NCBI GenBank assembly: GCA_018105865.1
Contig: CM030845.1
Coordinates: 12,855,390 to 12,919,389 of the forward strand
Reading direction: 5' to 3'
Source: Metaphire vulgaris
Taxonomy: Eukaryota > Annelida > Clitellata > Crassiclitellata > Megascolecidae
DNA: 64,000 bases
In this document: piece after piece, positions 1-13,000 of the stretch
Layout of the letters: every line of letters starts with the position of its first letter
Numbering within the stretch: the stretch's first letter is position 1
The notes under the pieces: generated by a model
What the model was told of the DNA's origin: nothing
The model's input: the letters and a program-made list of their open reading frames with translations, nothing else
The model's database searches: none
Program-made: the position numbers and the translations under genes

Positions 1-1015
1 ATGGAATCGTAAAACCTGATCAGTTGGAATATTAGGTCACGTAACTTCAATGCCTTGAAGTTCAAAAGTATGATAAAATAGGGCCTCACTCATTCGCGTT
101 AAGTGCTGAACTGCTAATGACTTTCCTCGCTTGTCAACGGTGTTTCCAGGCATTCCAGCTTACAGGGATGAATAACCTTACAGTGTCCCTCAATGGCTCA
201 GTTGGCAGAGCGTCAGCGCGTCATCCCGATTCGATTCCCGGGCATCCACATGTCCACTGGCGCAGAGTTCAGGCTAACACGATCTGCGTAGCTGATATCA
301 GGGAGTCTGCTCTCTGCTGATCGTTAGTTCATCATTATCAGATTAACGTTAACAAAGCATTTGTAAAATGAGATTGATCGTGGAGTCGACGTCCCCCATG
401 AAAAGTTGGTGCGGCGCCTATGCTGTCAATGACGGGTGATTCAGTGAATCAATTGATCGCAACACTTCGCTGCTGCCCCTCCCGAGTCGTGACTGGAACG
501 TCTGTCTCGGATATGTCTGTCTCTGTTTGCTCGAACGATTTAATTCGAGAGACGTAAAATCTAAGGAAATTTTCGCACTTTTTGGAAAAAATACCCAGCA
601 TCATCGCTAATGCTGACTCAGTTTTTCTTATGCTTTGTGGTCCGGCCAATCAACAACAACAGCGTCAAAAACGAAAGCTGCTGATTGGTCTGCTATATTA
701 AGCAATTACATCACCCATTGATCGAAAGCTAAATATGGGCATGGCGTCCGGTCCGCTGTGTCCAATGCCGTAGGCTTCGTGTGCTTTTTAAGTACTCACG
801 TGTGTTGCTTTTTTGTAAGTTTCGATGAATCACGCTGGAATTTACGCTTTTGCGTTTTTTACTTTTTGCAGACAAACAAGTAGTTTGCGCTAGAATATTA
901 TTATATAAGCTAAAGAATTACATCATCCTTTGATCGAAGGCGTGTTAGTTGTTGGAAACTTCGGCTTTGATCAGTTGCTGGTGACTGGTATTTAGATAAG
1001 TTAAATAAGGAACAG
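1..1015. other. Leader region upstream of the first gene
   Basis: Apart from the tRNA-like patch at 186-245, I see no supported gene. Short open frames here (for example 117-320 and 449-649 on the minus strand) have no recognisable family and no splice context. The stretch 700-1015 presumably holds the promoter and 5' UTR of the receptor-like gene that follows, but no TATA box or other site stands out. Confidence 0.4.
186..245 (+). repeat. tRNA-like sequence, probably a SINE head
   Basis: A pol III A box (GGCTCAGTTGG, 195-205) is followed by a B-box-like segment (GATTCGATTCC, 229-239) at the spacing found in tRNA genes. The acceptor stem does not pair convincingly and the anticodon arm is not clear. 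This is therefore more likely a tRNA-derived SINE fragment or tRNA pseudogene than a working tRNA. Confidence 0.4.
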
Positions 1016-3171
1016 ATGGCTGTGCCCGCAATTCCGGGTTATTGGGGTAATTATTCGAGAATGTGTCGTCGCCGTTTGACGAACATGGTCTTGGTCATCG
1101 GAGTAATTTGGTCATTTGACATCAGAACCAGTTTGGCGTCACCAGTCGTTGGCGAAGAGTGGTACAAAGGGAGAGATTCGAACCACGCTCTGATTCTCCG
1201 ACGTTCGCTTCAAGACCTCGAAGTAGCTGATCCGCACGAAAAGTGTTTCGAAACAACGTGCAACCGAGTAACACATTATTGCGATGAGGTAAACGAATGG
1301 CGTAGTTTATGAAACTTTACGCTATTCATGAGTTTATGCTGATTTACCGAATGAAGAGGCCAGCGTGTTGGTCATCGTTTAGCTTTCTCGTATTAGTGGC
1401 ACACGGAATCACTGAACTTGACTGAAGGCAGATTTCGATTGGAAGAAAAAAATTAATAACAGCACACTTTTCCATTTTACCTTGTGTTTCACGGTTCACC
1501 ATGTCCATTTTGTTTAAAAAATAAGTTTCCCTTTGATAGTTTGTATCCTAAATTATAAAATCTACACTAAATTACAGAATATGCCACTTAATTTTCACTT
1601 TCAACTTGGATAAGTGTTTCTCGATTTTAATTTTTGTGGGTTATTGCAGACAACGCTAAGTTTACTGCAAAGCCTATATCGTATTTTCTAAAATGTGTTT
1701 ACATTGTTGCACTGTGATGACACGGGGAAAAATTATTACACCTTTCATGTATGTCTTATTTAGCAGTAAGACTCCTGTTTACTTTGAAGGATAGAATAAT
1801 GAATCCAAAAAGCAACTTGAATGACCATCAACTGATGCCAAGTGCATTGATAAATATATAGTTGCTATAGAAGTTCCTTAGTTATTTACTTAATTTTAGA
1901 ACTTCAAAGATCAAGTTGCCAATATTTAAAATTACGTAGAGCAAAGTTTAATTTCTGTGTGCATTTGTTTCAGGTTATCAGAAGTTGTGCATCTTGTGAA
2001 GATGATTGTCACCCGGGAAGGATCAGTGGTGACGATGAAACTATTAAGGATTGTCTGAAAAAATGTGAATGTATGTATTTGACACTTCTTATTTCTATAG
2101 ATTAATTATTATGATGAATTTATTCAATTTAGAATTATAATGATTCAGAAATTCCTAAGCATTATTTTGAATTATTTATTTGGTTAGGAAAAGTTCACCA
2201 GAAACTAGATTTTATGTGTTAAGCATTAGTTTTATTTTGAGACTCTTTGTTTAGACAAAAACTTACACAAAGAAAATTGGAGACAAGTAATAAGCTTACG
2301 ATATTACAAGCGGTTGAAAAGTGTTTAATGTATTTTAAGTTTTTTGACTTGCATCAGATTTGCTAAATTGTTTTCTGAATGTTTACAGGGTATTACTACA
2401 TAAATTCACTGAAAGACAAGTTGTGTTCGGCACCTGAAGCGACTGAGTCAAACGCTGGTCTTTCAGGTAAATGCTCTTCGGTGCTGATGTCTATTACCAG
2501 AAAGTCAAGGAGACAGTGCATTAAGATGTTTAGCGCTGCTTTGTTTAGTGAATGCTGCATTATGCATCAATGAAATTTAGATTCTTCTGATGACTTGAAT
2601 CACATAGGAATAATCTAGTCTGGTCTGCTTAAAAGGATTGTTCAGATTATGCAACATCAAGTAGAATTTTCATGAACAAGAGTTCAGTATATTATAACCA
2701 ACAAGTAATATGAGATACTTTGCCAGAAATTGTTTGTGATGAAGAAGATGGCAGCACTGAAATTTCTGACATCTAAATTTAGCATTTCCCATATAAAATT
2801 ACAAAATTCAAATTCTCAATTCATTGATTTAGTAGATGACAGCATGTATTTGATTAGCAGATAAATAGGCTTATATAGTATATATGTATGCAATTAGATC
2901 ATATTTTACCATCTGCATCTCAATTCTGCTGATGATATCCACCTGATTACGGGTAGTATATTTCTAGATTGCGTTCCAACTGTGTCCGTTAATTATAAGC
3001 CAATATTTGCTGTACTACAGAGCCTATTTAGACAGTATAAAAGCAGTAATAATATTAATTTGCTCAACCTATAATGACGTAATTTTTCATTGCTGCAATA
3101 GAGTGCAAAGGACATTAAAATGGAAAGTATTCAATTAAAATGATTGATGTTATAGCAATATAATAATAATA

Positions 3172-3214
<43 letters not shown>

Positions 3215-4592
3215 CGATTTAAAGTGGTTTAGGAGGCTAAGTAAGCCCAGTGTGAAAAGCACTGTAGTAACTCTCCACATTCAATAACCTAGTTTCCCAA
3301 GATAGCCTTTGAATCCATTGACTGTTTCGACTGTCACTCCCACCTTGTCCAAACCGTTCCATTTGTCCACAACCCTTGCACTACAAATTTTTTTCTTTCT
3401 TGAACCCACCCTCTGCTTAAACAATTTGCATTTGTGGCCTCTTGTGCTGCTAATTTAGTATGTTTAACATTCTTCATGTCATGAATTTATCGTTAAAATC
3501 TGTTGATGGCCTATGAAGTTTGGACATTGTTACTTTGATTTGAATATTTGCTATTTTAAATCTGTCGCTTTAAACCATTGGTCAGTGTCTTCAAATGTAT
3601 GCTTCTAATTGTAATTGATTAATTTTCATTGAAATTGAAGTTAATTAGCCTTGTAATAAATACATGAGCATTGAAAATTGATTGCATTTTGTTGCAGATC
3701 CTGCCGGAGCTGAGCTGACAGACTATCAGTTGTTTGTTATTATTCTTGCGGTGGTTACGGTTTGCTTTACAACGATCATTATCATACTTGTTGGGGTGTT
3801 TTGCTGCATCCTAAAGAGATCATTAGCAAAGCCAACTGGTAAATACTTGTTTGATGAAGATGATATTTGGTTGCTATTTGTAAAGTATAAATGATATGTA
3901 ATCTTAAATAGGAAACTGTTACTGAATGGATATTTTACCTTTGACAGCTTTGAGTATTTTCATTGCACTATGGACTGCCGTAGTGAGTTGTCAGATTTCA
4001 TCTTCTTCATCGTCTTTTGTGCCTCATTCTTTGTCATGCTACAGCATTGGTCATTTTTTACGTCCTATTATCCCAAATTTTGTAAATTGTTTTCGATACA
4101 AATATAATTTATTTGAGGATGTCTCTAGTTTATTTGATACAGTTTTACTAGTGAATGCTAACAATTCAATAAACGCAAATATTTGAAAATAAATCTTTTT
4201 ATGAGTGTGTGTGAAGACTTAAACTAAACTTTGTGAAAATTTTGTACTGTTTCTTTTCAGTTGTTCATCAAGAGGGTGCTGGTCACTCATCGCCAATTTA
4301 CAAACCTCAAAGTCTACGACCATATTCTACAACCGACTCAAAGAGGAGGCAAGACCTTGGAGACACCGATATTAAACTGCTAGCGAGATGTTCTGAAGAT
4401 TGCTTAAGCAACAGAAATGTTCAGCAGGAGAGTGTTCGGAACAGTTCAAACACTCCGTCGTCAATCAGTCTCGCTTCAAATTCTCAAGGCCTTAATTGCT
4501 GTAACAATGCTTACGCTGGTCAAGATCAAAGACAGAGTAACTCTTTTCATCAGAATCACACAGACTCTTCAACAAGACATCTGGTTAAATAG
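1016..4592 (+). CDS. Grindelwald/BCMA-like single-CRD TNF receptor
   Basis: Five exons join in frame: 1016-1288, 1974-2070, 2389-2466, 3698-3838 and 4261-4592. All introns are GT-AG. The product is 306 aa. A hydrophobic stretch near residues 24-42 looks like a signal peptide; the Met at residue 16 (nt 1061) is an alternative start that would sit better in front of it. Next comes a compact Cys module with Cys 77, 82, 89, 96, 99, 103, 118, 122 and 135, including C-x2-C-x3-C-x14-C-x3-C. A single transmembrane helix spans about 161-188, followed by KR. The cytoplasmic tail is about 117 residues, rich in Ser, Asn and Gln, with no death domain. The Cys spacing and short ectodomain fit insect Grindelwald and vertebrate BCMA/TACI, which bind TNF-family ligands at the cell surface. 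I see no canonical TRAF motif; NVQQE in the tail is only a near match. The family call is by cysteine pattern and topology; the exon structure itself is well supported. Confidence 0.72.
3160..3480 (-). mobile_element. 3' end of a CR1/Jockey-like LINE with (ATT)n tail
   Basis: Read on the minus strand, this is the last part of a LINE open frame (a conserved VDKWN-type C-terminus), then a 3' tail containing CTCCTAAACCACTTTAAATC, then (ATT)n at 3160-3212. The same sequence occurs on the + strand at 10440-10650 and on the minus strand at 12504-12660, so it is one family. It lies in intron 3 of the receptor-like gene. Confidence 0.7.
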
Positions 4593-5008
4593 ATTCTGTT
4601 GTGTAACTTATTTGTTGCTGTTTGGTGTTTGTTATTGAATTTGAATGTTAATTGTTTGAATGGAATTGTGAATGTCTCTTTAGCAAATTGTGTCGTTTTG
4701 AGCGTTTTTGTCATAAGCTGAGCTTGACTTGTGATAACCGTTTATTTTTCTTGTTAACTTGGTTGTGCTGCTGCTAATTACTTAGCGTTCATTTTGCCAA
4801 ATGGTGAAGCATGAGATGAAATTTTGCTATTCTAAAACGTCTGGGAGGTCGTACGCTGCTATATACCCAGTTAGCTAAGTCAAAGATAATTTTGCACGAA
4901 TCGCATCAATTATTTTTGAAAAAATGCTGTTTTTAAATGTTCATGTCACATGTCAATGCTTGACTGAAATTCAATTGTTTTTGGTGGTTTTTATGTTTTA
5001 CAATGCAG

Positions 5009-5467
5009 CAGGGATGTGACCAAGACAGTAAGTGGCAAGACCGAGACCAAGACCAAGACACTAACCCTCAAGACCAAGACCAAGACATTAGGTGTCAAGA
5101 CCAAGACACTAGGGCTCAAGACCAAGACAGTCATTTTAAATATAAAAACAGACAAAACAGGATTCACACATTTTTTATCAACATCAGCAATAAAATTACG
5201 AACATTTGGATGCTCAACTAAACTGACTGGAAGACTGCACTGGAAATTAAATTTTTACGATTGAATTTGTGAGCATTCTTTGTTGTGGATGATTTGTCGG
5301 ATATGTTTAATCTTGTTTCTGACAAAAACAGTGGAAAAACCCACTGTCTCGGTCTTGAATCTCAAGACCAAGACAGTAATGACAAGACCGAGACACTGGC
5401 CAGCAAGACCAAGACATTGAAAATACTGTCTCGAGATGAGACAGTGTCTCGAGACGTCACATCACTG
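5009..5467. mobile_element. Non-autonomous hAT element with internal minisatellite
   Basis: Begins CAGGGATGTGACC and ends GTCACATCACTG (inverted ends). It is flanked by exact 8-bp duplications CAATGCAG at 5001-5008 and 5468-5475. The interior holds imperfect 6-bp-based repeats (ACCAAG/CAAGAC) at 5013-5135 and 5358-5425. These create spurious Thr/Lys- or Gln/Asp-rich open frames in several frames. Confidence 0.85.
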
Positions 5468-6082
5468 CAATGCAGTGACCGTGTTGTATTTGAGAATCCT
5501 AGAACAATGTTCAGTTTGTTGGTTGATTGGGGGGGCCTTGTTGGTTGATTGGTGTGGGGATGACTCCATCTGGTGATAGATAATTTTGGACTGGGGGTAA
5601 TCCTCCACCCTCCTAGTGAGAGAGCAGAACACTGTTCTAAGATTAACTAGCAGCTGTTATGATTATAGCAGCACTGAGTTAAGACTAAGATCTTGTTTGA
5701 TCTGGGTTATTTTAGCACCAAGCATGTTGAACTTCTATTTTTAAATAAATCAATTGAAATACAAGTGAAAAGGACTTATATAGTCTAGACTTTTGCTAAT
5801 TGCAAACAATGTTTTGATCAATTTTAGACTTCTGCAGACAAAAGTATTTTGACTTTACAATTTGTCAATAAGAAAATATGGGATATGTTTTGTCATCAAG
5901 TTGTTAAAAGACGAATTTTGATGATACTTGGGTTTAGAGGCATTTAAATCTAGAACAAAATCAGCGGAGAATCAATGAAATAAGGGAGTAGGAAGAAATT
6001 GATAATCTGGCATTTAAAAGAGAGCTATGTGGGTCTGATGTTGTCAAAGGGTTTGATTGGAGATATGTAAGCATTGCATCTA

Positions 6083-6330
6083 AGGGGCTGTCCATTAATT
6101 ATGCCAAAAATTTTGGGCAATTTTTGACCCCCTCCCCCTTGCCAACAACTGTCAACTTTCACTTAACCCCCATAATTACGTCAACAACTCTGACCCCCAA
6201 GATCAATGACAGGTCCCAATAACAAGGTTATTATTTTTGTAGTAATGACCATTTTTTCCTCATTGAGTGTCAAAATGTGGTGGTGATGAACCTTTTTCTA
6301 ATACTTTTTCCCATTGTAATAAGTAAGGGA
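6083..6330. repeat. GGGGCTGTCCATTAATTA repeat family member
   Basis: Starts with AGGGGCTGTCCATTAATTA and resembles the elements at 49872-50281, 56030-56390 and 59275-59400, which end TAATTAATGGACAGCCCC. The right end is not clear here, so this copy may be truncated. Confidence 0.5.
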
Positions 6331-7094
6331 CTAAAAAGTAGGCTCGGAATAGGTGTGACACAGTGACAATCATCATCAGTCCACCACTACCATGTTCCAT
6401 CAAGTCGACTGCGACTCCTGGCGATATCATGGATGAGTTTCGACGTTAATTCTTTGTTGTGCGTCAACTGGAAGCTCTCAGATAAACGTAACTCTGGGAA
6501 ATCATTGCTTGACTGTCTTACAAGAACTGCTTTGAAAAAAATAATCAAGTGAGGATTCAAATCCATCTGCAAATTAACAAATTTATGTTTGACCTTTGGC
6601 CAATAGATAATACTAGATAGTAGACTTGACGCATAAGTGCGGCTTTAGTGGTAGACACAGCAGCACGTATCAAAAGCATATTCGCTGTGCGGCGACGCAC
6701 GATGATCAAGGGTTAATGCTGCGTACTGATGATAATGTTACGCAAAGCTAGGCTAAGCATGTATCGGACGCTTTCGAACTAATCTATCGGGCCTAGTGAC
6801 TACACGCGGATGGCAAAGTGGCAAGTGCTAGCCTGTCGTGCTCTTAAGATTTAGCCTATATGACAAATTCACCGATAGACTACAATATCATCAATATCAG
6901 ATTAGACGACTTCGCCTATATACAGGCAGTTACACGTGAATGCGCTACGAGCATTCGCTGTGACAGTATAGTGACACCATAATTATTATTATTGTAGCCT
7001 ACATTTCTGTCCTGCGTATAATTATATAGACCTACTGCTGTTGCTGGTCGAGTGGATGCAAAACGTTGTAGGCCTAGTAGGCGTTTCCTAGGCG

Positions 7095-10000
7095 ATGCCT
7101 GGAATCGTAGTATTCAGGAGGAGATGGAAAGTGGGGTCGGACGATTTCGTCTTTGCGCCTCTGATCGAATCAATTCTGAGAACGGCTTGGTTCGTTATTT
7201 GAATTTTCAACTCAATTATAACACGCGTTCTGGGTTTATGGATACTTTAGAGGACATTTGACGTATCAGATCCTAAGTAACATTGTGTTCAGATCTGAAT
7301 GTAGGCTATAATTGTTTTATTTATCTTCGCGATGTCAGACGAAAGAATATGACAAGTTCTAACTTCACGCGCTCAAATTTGAAGGATCACATTGCCTGAA
7401 CAGTGAACAACCTCAATTTTCAACAGGTGCAATTTGATTTGAAGGCGATTTTGAGCGGTCACATCTTCATCATATGTGAGGCTGCCTGTGAGGCTGTCTA
7501 GTTATCCTTATGATCAAAATAGACCTACAAGAAAAGATCTGCAACCGACGGAATGCCAGGGTCCCCGAAAATTTCAAATTCCCCCGGACATTTTGTCATA
7601 CTACGTAAACTAACAGCAGACGGCTGCAGCCCTGGCTGATTTTCCCCGACCTTGTCAGTCCCCCCTCCCGGAGTCCAGCGTCTAGATTAAACACTGCGGA
7701 ACGCTATATTTATCCATTCTGAGTGATCGATTGAATAGTAGCCTACTATATTCAGTTCTATAGTCTATACTATATTCAGTTCTATAGTCCTATAGTTACT
7801 CCATGCTTCCAATATCTTATATAGGTTGATTACTTTGTTCGCTGTTCTGGGCGTTCATTCAAGCGACGCTTGCTTTACTCGGTCGGACGTCCTCGGCTTC
7901 TTGATCGGAACAGTTGTCCTGTTGGCGATCGCCGTTCCTCTGACCGCTTCGCTTCTGGTCTGCAGCATGCGAGGGACGATTGCAGACGCACGTCCGCGCA
8001 GACACGTTGCCAAGCTACTCGTTGCCAAAGCGATTCTTTATACGATCGAACTGGCGATGACTGCGTTTGGGACGCACGTCGCCTTTCTCGGCGATGATCT
8101 GTCGAACTGTCACCGAACGATAAGTAGCTGTCTCTGCGGAGTTGTGATCTGTGGATGGATAGTCATCGGCCTCGTCGCGTTGGGAATCGCGTATGCGTTT
8201 GATCTTAATGGCCGTCGAAATTCTCACGAGGACGAATCGAGTGTGCCGGAAAGGAAACTCTGGAAACGCAGGTATATAGCTATAACTATACCGTTAACCT
8301 GCTCGCTTCTAACGGTAGGCGGCCTATCATGACGTTAAAATGTGTCTAGCTTTCTCTCTTTCTTCCTAAGCAAACTATTATGCATGAACTATTATTGTCT
8401 ATCGTCATCTTTGCGTCAGAACAGCTGTATTAGAGATTTTGAACAGGACCAATATCTGTAGCGTCTCGTATAGTAAATAGTTTCTGCGTCTACTGTAGAT
8501 TGCGTCTGCTCTGCTGTTGCTGCGTCAACGTCTACAGCAAAGCAGCGTCCAATGCGTTGGAAGACGTCGCCTCTGTTGTTGCAGATTACTTTTACGTACG
8601 TCTACATAGTACATGCAGACTGGTATTCACACAAATTAACAATAGCTTCCATTAAAACTAATCTTATTTAGCCTAGATGCTTTCTTCTTCTAGCGTATGT
8701 CTGTATTTCGCAACCATTCTACGGCAGCAGATTGAGCCTGCTGCAAAGTTTCGAGTCTTCCTTTCTATTTGGACAGATGAAAGTCGTTTACTATGTGGTG
8801 GTTCGTTGTCTGTCTGTAGCCGAAGAGGCAATACAGGTCGTCTCCGGCTCCCAAACTGAGTTTAAAGATCTCAAGATCGGGTTATAAGCAGGCTATATAT
8901 GCATGCTAGCGTTTTTCGATGTCTGATCTAATTTAGAAGATGAGTGCTAAAAATCCGCGATATACTATACTAAGAGTATCTTCAGCCGGTAGGCAGGCAG
9001 ACAATTCTAGATTAACTAAACTAAGCGCCTAAGAATGAGCAGCTAAAACGGTACTGCCTGAAAGCGCTGTATAAATTCACGAGATGTCGCTTACTTACTT
9101 ACATCAGACATTGACTGATTACTTCGGATCGATAATAATAATAATAATAATGTGATTTTAAGTGGTTTAGGAGGCTAAGTAGACCTGTGTGAAAACCACT
9201 GATGTAACCATCTGCATTCAAGTGTTATCAAGGTTTTGACCAATTTAAAGACAGACAAGAGCCCAGGATTAGATGGCTTACATCCAAAGGAGGTTCAAAT
9301 GAAATTAATTGTTTGATAATCAATGAATCACTCAGAACTGGAGTAGTACCGCAAGACTGGAGAGACGCATTAGTCAGCCCACTGTTCAAGAAGGGAAAAC
9401 ACCAATTACAGACCAGTGAGCCTAACATCTGTAATCCCCGTTTATGGAAAAAATACTGAAAGAAAGCATTTTGGAACATTTGACTAGGCATAAAATTGTT
9501 AAAGATAGTCAGCATGGATTTACAAAGGGGCGTTCATGCCTGACCAACCTGTTGGACTTTCTGGAGGAGGTTTTGATAAGCTAGACAAGGGCAAGGGAGT
9601 TAAATATTTAGATTTTGCAAAGCTTTTGATAAATATTATAAGGCTGGCTGCCAAACTGAAGTCCTGTGGAATAAGGGCAATATTCTCAGATGGATTGAAA
9701 ATTGGTTGAAGGGAAGAAGACAGAAGGTTGGCATTAGGGAGGCCATTCGCAATGGGCAAGAGTTATCAGTGGAGTGCCTCAGGGCTCAGTGCCCATTGCT
9801 TTTTCTAATATATATAAATGATATCGATGAAGGATTACTGTCCAAAATTTCAAAGTTTGCCGATGATACAAAGTTATGCAGAAATATAGACTCGGAGGAT
9901 GATGCAAAAATTTTATCTTTGTTTCAGTGGTCTGTGGACTGGCAGATGCTTTTCAATTTTAAATGTTCTGTAATGCATGTTGGGAAGTCTAATAATGGTA

Positions 10001-13000
10001 ATGAATATTCTTTAGGGGAAGGTTCTAACCACAACAGAAAAAGAAAGAAAGACTTGGCGATAATCACCCATAGAAGTATGAATCCATCTCACCAATGCAT
10101 GGAGGCAGCAAAAAGGGAAACCAAATGTTGGGAATGGTGAAAAGGACAATTGTGAGTCGTGACAAAGATAATCATTAAACTTTATAAGTCATTAGTACAC
10201 CTCATCTGGAATACTGTGTTCAGGCTTGGAATCCATTCTTGAAAAAGATATAGAACTTTTAGAAAAAGTGCAAAGACGAGCAACGAAGATGGTCAATGGG
10301 TGCCATAATTTAAGCTACGAAAAAGACTTCAATATTGTGGACTGACAACATTAGAAAGGAGAAGAGAAAGAGGGGATTTGATAGAAACATAAAAATAATG
10401 ACTGGGAAAGTAGATGTGCCAATCGATTCTTTACATTGGCAACTATAGCAGCACAAGAGGCCACAAGTGCAAAATGTTTAAGCAGAGGGTTGGTCCAAGA
10501 AAGAAAACTTTTTTAGTGCAAGGGTTGTGGACAAATGGAACAGTTTGGACGAGGTGGGAGTGAAAACAGTGAACGGATTCAAATTTCTAGATAAACTAGG
10601 TTATTGAATGCAGATGGTTACATCAGTGGTTTTCACACAGGCTTACTTTAAACTCACCAGGGTTGGAGTTGCCGGGGTTGGGGTCGAAAACAGCTAAGTT
10701 CCAACCCCCAGCTCTTTCTTAAAATTATGTTTGGGGTCGACTCAACCCCCAGCTATTGGCCCAACATTTGCTTAATTCAGAATGAATTATAATAATTCCC
10801 GAACTTGATTAAAATTATAACAATTCTCTCAGTTTCGACTTACTTACTTAAAACATGTATGGCTCACAGATTAGAGTTGGCTGTGAAGAAACTCAATTGA
10901 CGATCTTAATGCCATCTGGTACTTTAAAGTGTTTGTAGATGAACTGTACAAAGTGTATAGCATGTCTCCCAAAAATCAGCAAAGCTGCAAGATGAAGCAG
11001 CTGTCTGTTGGGCTTTTGAAAGTTCAGAAAGTGTTTGATGTTCTGATCATTTGTAGCAGTTAAGGCAGTATTACGCGACTTTGCCGTTTAGTTGCCCACT
11101 TCACAAAGTGTTCATCTGCAGATGGTGCAGAGGGTGATGACCGAACATCAAAAGAAAGGAGCAAATACCAGGGACTGCTAAAAATGAAATCTTGGCTTTT
11201 TGTAAGTGAGACCTGCTTGCTGAAGGATGCAAAAACAGCTGTAGTTGTATCTGCAGAGCCAGGAAGCCACTATATTGACTGCTTTCATATCAATGACAAC
11301 ATAAATACTTCAGGGATTGAAAGAGGTAAAATATTGTGAAAGGTCAAGATGTTGAAAATGAGGAAGGCAGTGTTTATGGTGACAAAAAGGCATTGTTACA
11401 ACAATGAGTAAATTTTTGGAACATTTTCAGAAAGACCAGCACTACAAAGGTGTTAGTGTAAATTGAGATAAAAGCTACAGATGCGCTAGCTTTGAGAAAC
11501 ATAATGGTCAGTTTCTTCAGTCATTGTGTGACAATCTGTGTCAGCGTTTTCCATCTTCAGAATTAATTGAAGCTGCTGCCTGTTTGATTAAGTCTACATG
11601 GCCAGCAAACCCATTGGATACAGCTCTTTAGGGAGAGGCATGTTGCAAGTTTGTGTAAGGTTTGGTATAAGTTGCACTGATGCAGCAGAAACTGTTGCAC
11701 AGTATGCAATGTACAAGAAGACTGACAATTACACTGGGAAGAAATTTGAATCATCTCATTCTTTCATCTGCTGACTGCGAGAGAGGATTCAGTCAGATGA
11801 ATCTCTATCAACCAGTGAAAGAAACAGGCTGTTATGTCATCTATCAATGACTTATTAATGATTGGGATCCATGGTCCCCTATTAATTCTGGAACGCAGAG
11901 AAATATGTCATTAGTTGGTTAAAATCAGGCAGACGAGGAGCATTGGATAAAGCGACTGGCCCACCAAAGAAGACAGAAGACATAATGCACAGATCAAACT
12001 TTTCACATAATAAATTGACTTCCAGCAGTTGGCTGTAGTTTTTAAGACTTTAAAGATTTGCTAACCTTACCACTTATTGACATTTTAATACGCCCCACGT
12101 TCAATATGGTTCAGTGTATAATGACATCCAGACACATTCCCAACCAGGGCGTCATTGGGGGCTGGGCCGACCCCAAGGAAATGAAAAATAATTTTTAATG
12201 TATTAATGTGCAAAATATCGCAAAAATTGTCAAAAATTTGCCAAAAAATGTAAAATTGAAAATTTGCCCAAATTTACCTCAAAAATTGCCCAAAATTTGC
12301 CAAAATTGCAAAAATTACCTAAAATTTGCCAAAAATATCTCGCCCCAAAGAAAAGTGCGAAATGACGCTACTGTTCCCAAAATTGCATATCAGGTACATG
12401 CAGCTTCTGTTATTCAGTGAATTTCAGACAAATGAAAACCTCGACCCCAGCTCAAATTTCACAACTCCAACACTGCATTATTATTATTATTATTATTATT
12501 ATATTCAATAACCTAGTTTATCTAGATAGCCTTTGAATCCGTTCACTGTTTCAACTGTCACTCCCACCACGTCCAAACTGTTCCATTTGTCCACAACCCT
12601 TGCACTAAAAACAGACCAACCCTCTGCTTAAACAATTTGCACTTTTGGCCTCTTGTGCTGCTATAGTGTGCCAATGTAAAGAATCGATCATATGGCACAT
12701 CTACTTTCCCAGTCATTATTTTGTATGTTTCTATCAAATCCCCTCTTTCTCTTCTTCTTTTCTAATGTTGTCAGTCCACAATTTGAAAGCTTAAATTATG
12801 GCACCCAAATCTTCGTTGCTGTCTTTGCACTTTTTCTAAAAATATTTTTTCAAGAGCCATTTCAAGCCTGAACACAGTATTCCAGATGAGGCCTTACTAA
12901 TGACTTATAAAATTTAATGATTATCTCTATTGTCACGACTCACAATTGTCCTTTTCACCATTCCCAACATTTGGTTTCCGTTTTTGCTGCCTCCATGCAT

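Larger units (their letters stand above)
4593..7094. other. Intergenic region, receptor gene to DAGL copy A
   Basis: Contains the hAT element at 5009-5467 and a repeat at 6083-6330. The remainder (4593-5000, 5476-6080, 6330-7094) is AT-rich single-copy-looking DNA with no supported gene. The minus-strand open frame at 6387-6572 has no recognisable domain. The promoter of DAGL copy A is expected in the last few hundred bases. Confidence 0.4.

Noticed and set aside
186..245. Functional tRNA gene
   Set aside because: A and B boxes are present but the acceptor and anticodon arms do not pair convincingly.
5003..5264. Overlapping Gln/Asp-rich and Thr/Lys-rich open frames
   Set aside because: They arise from the 6-bp-periodic repeat inside the hAT element at 5009-5467.
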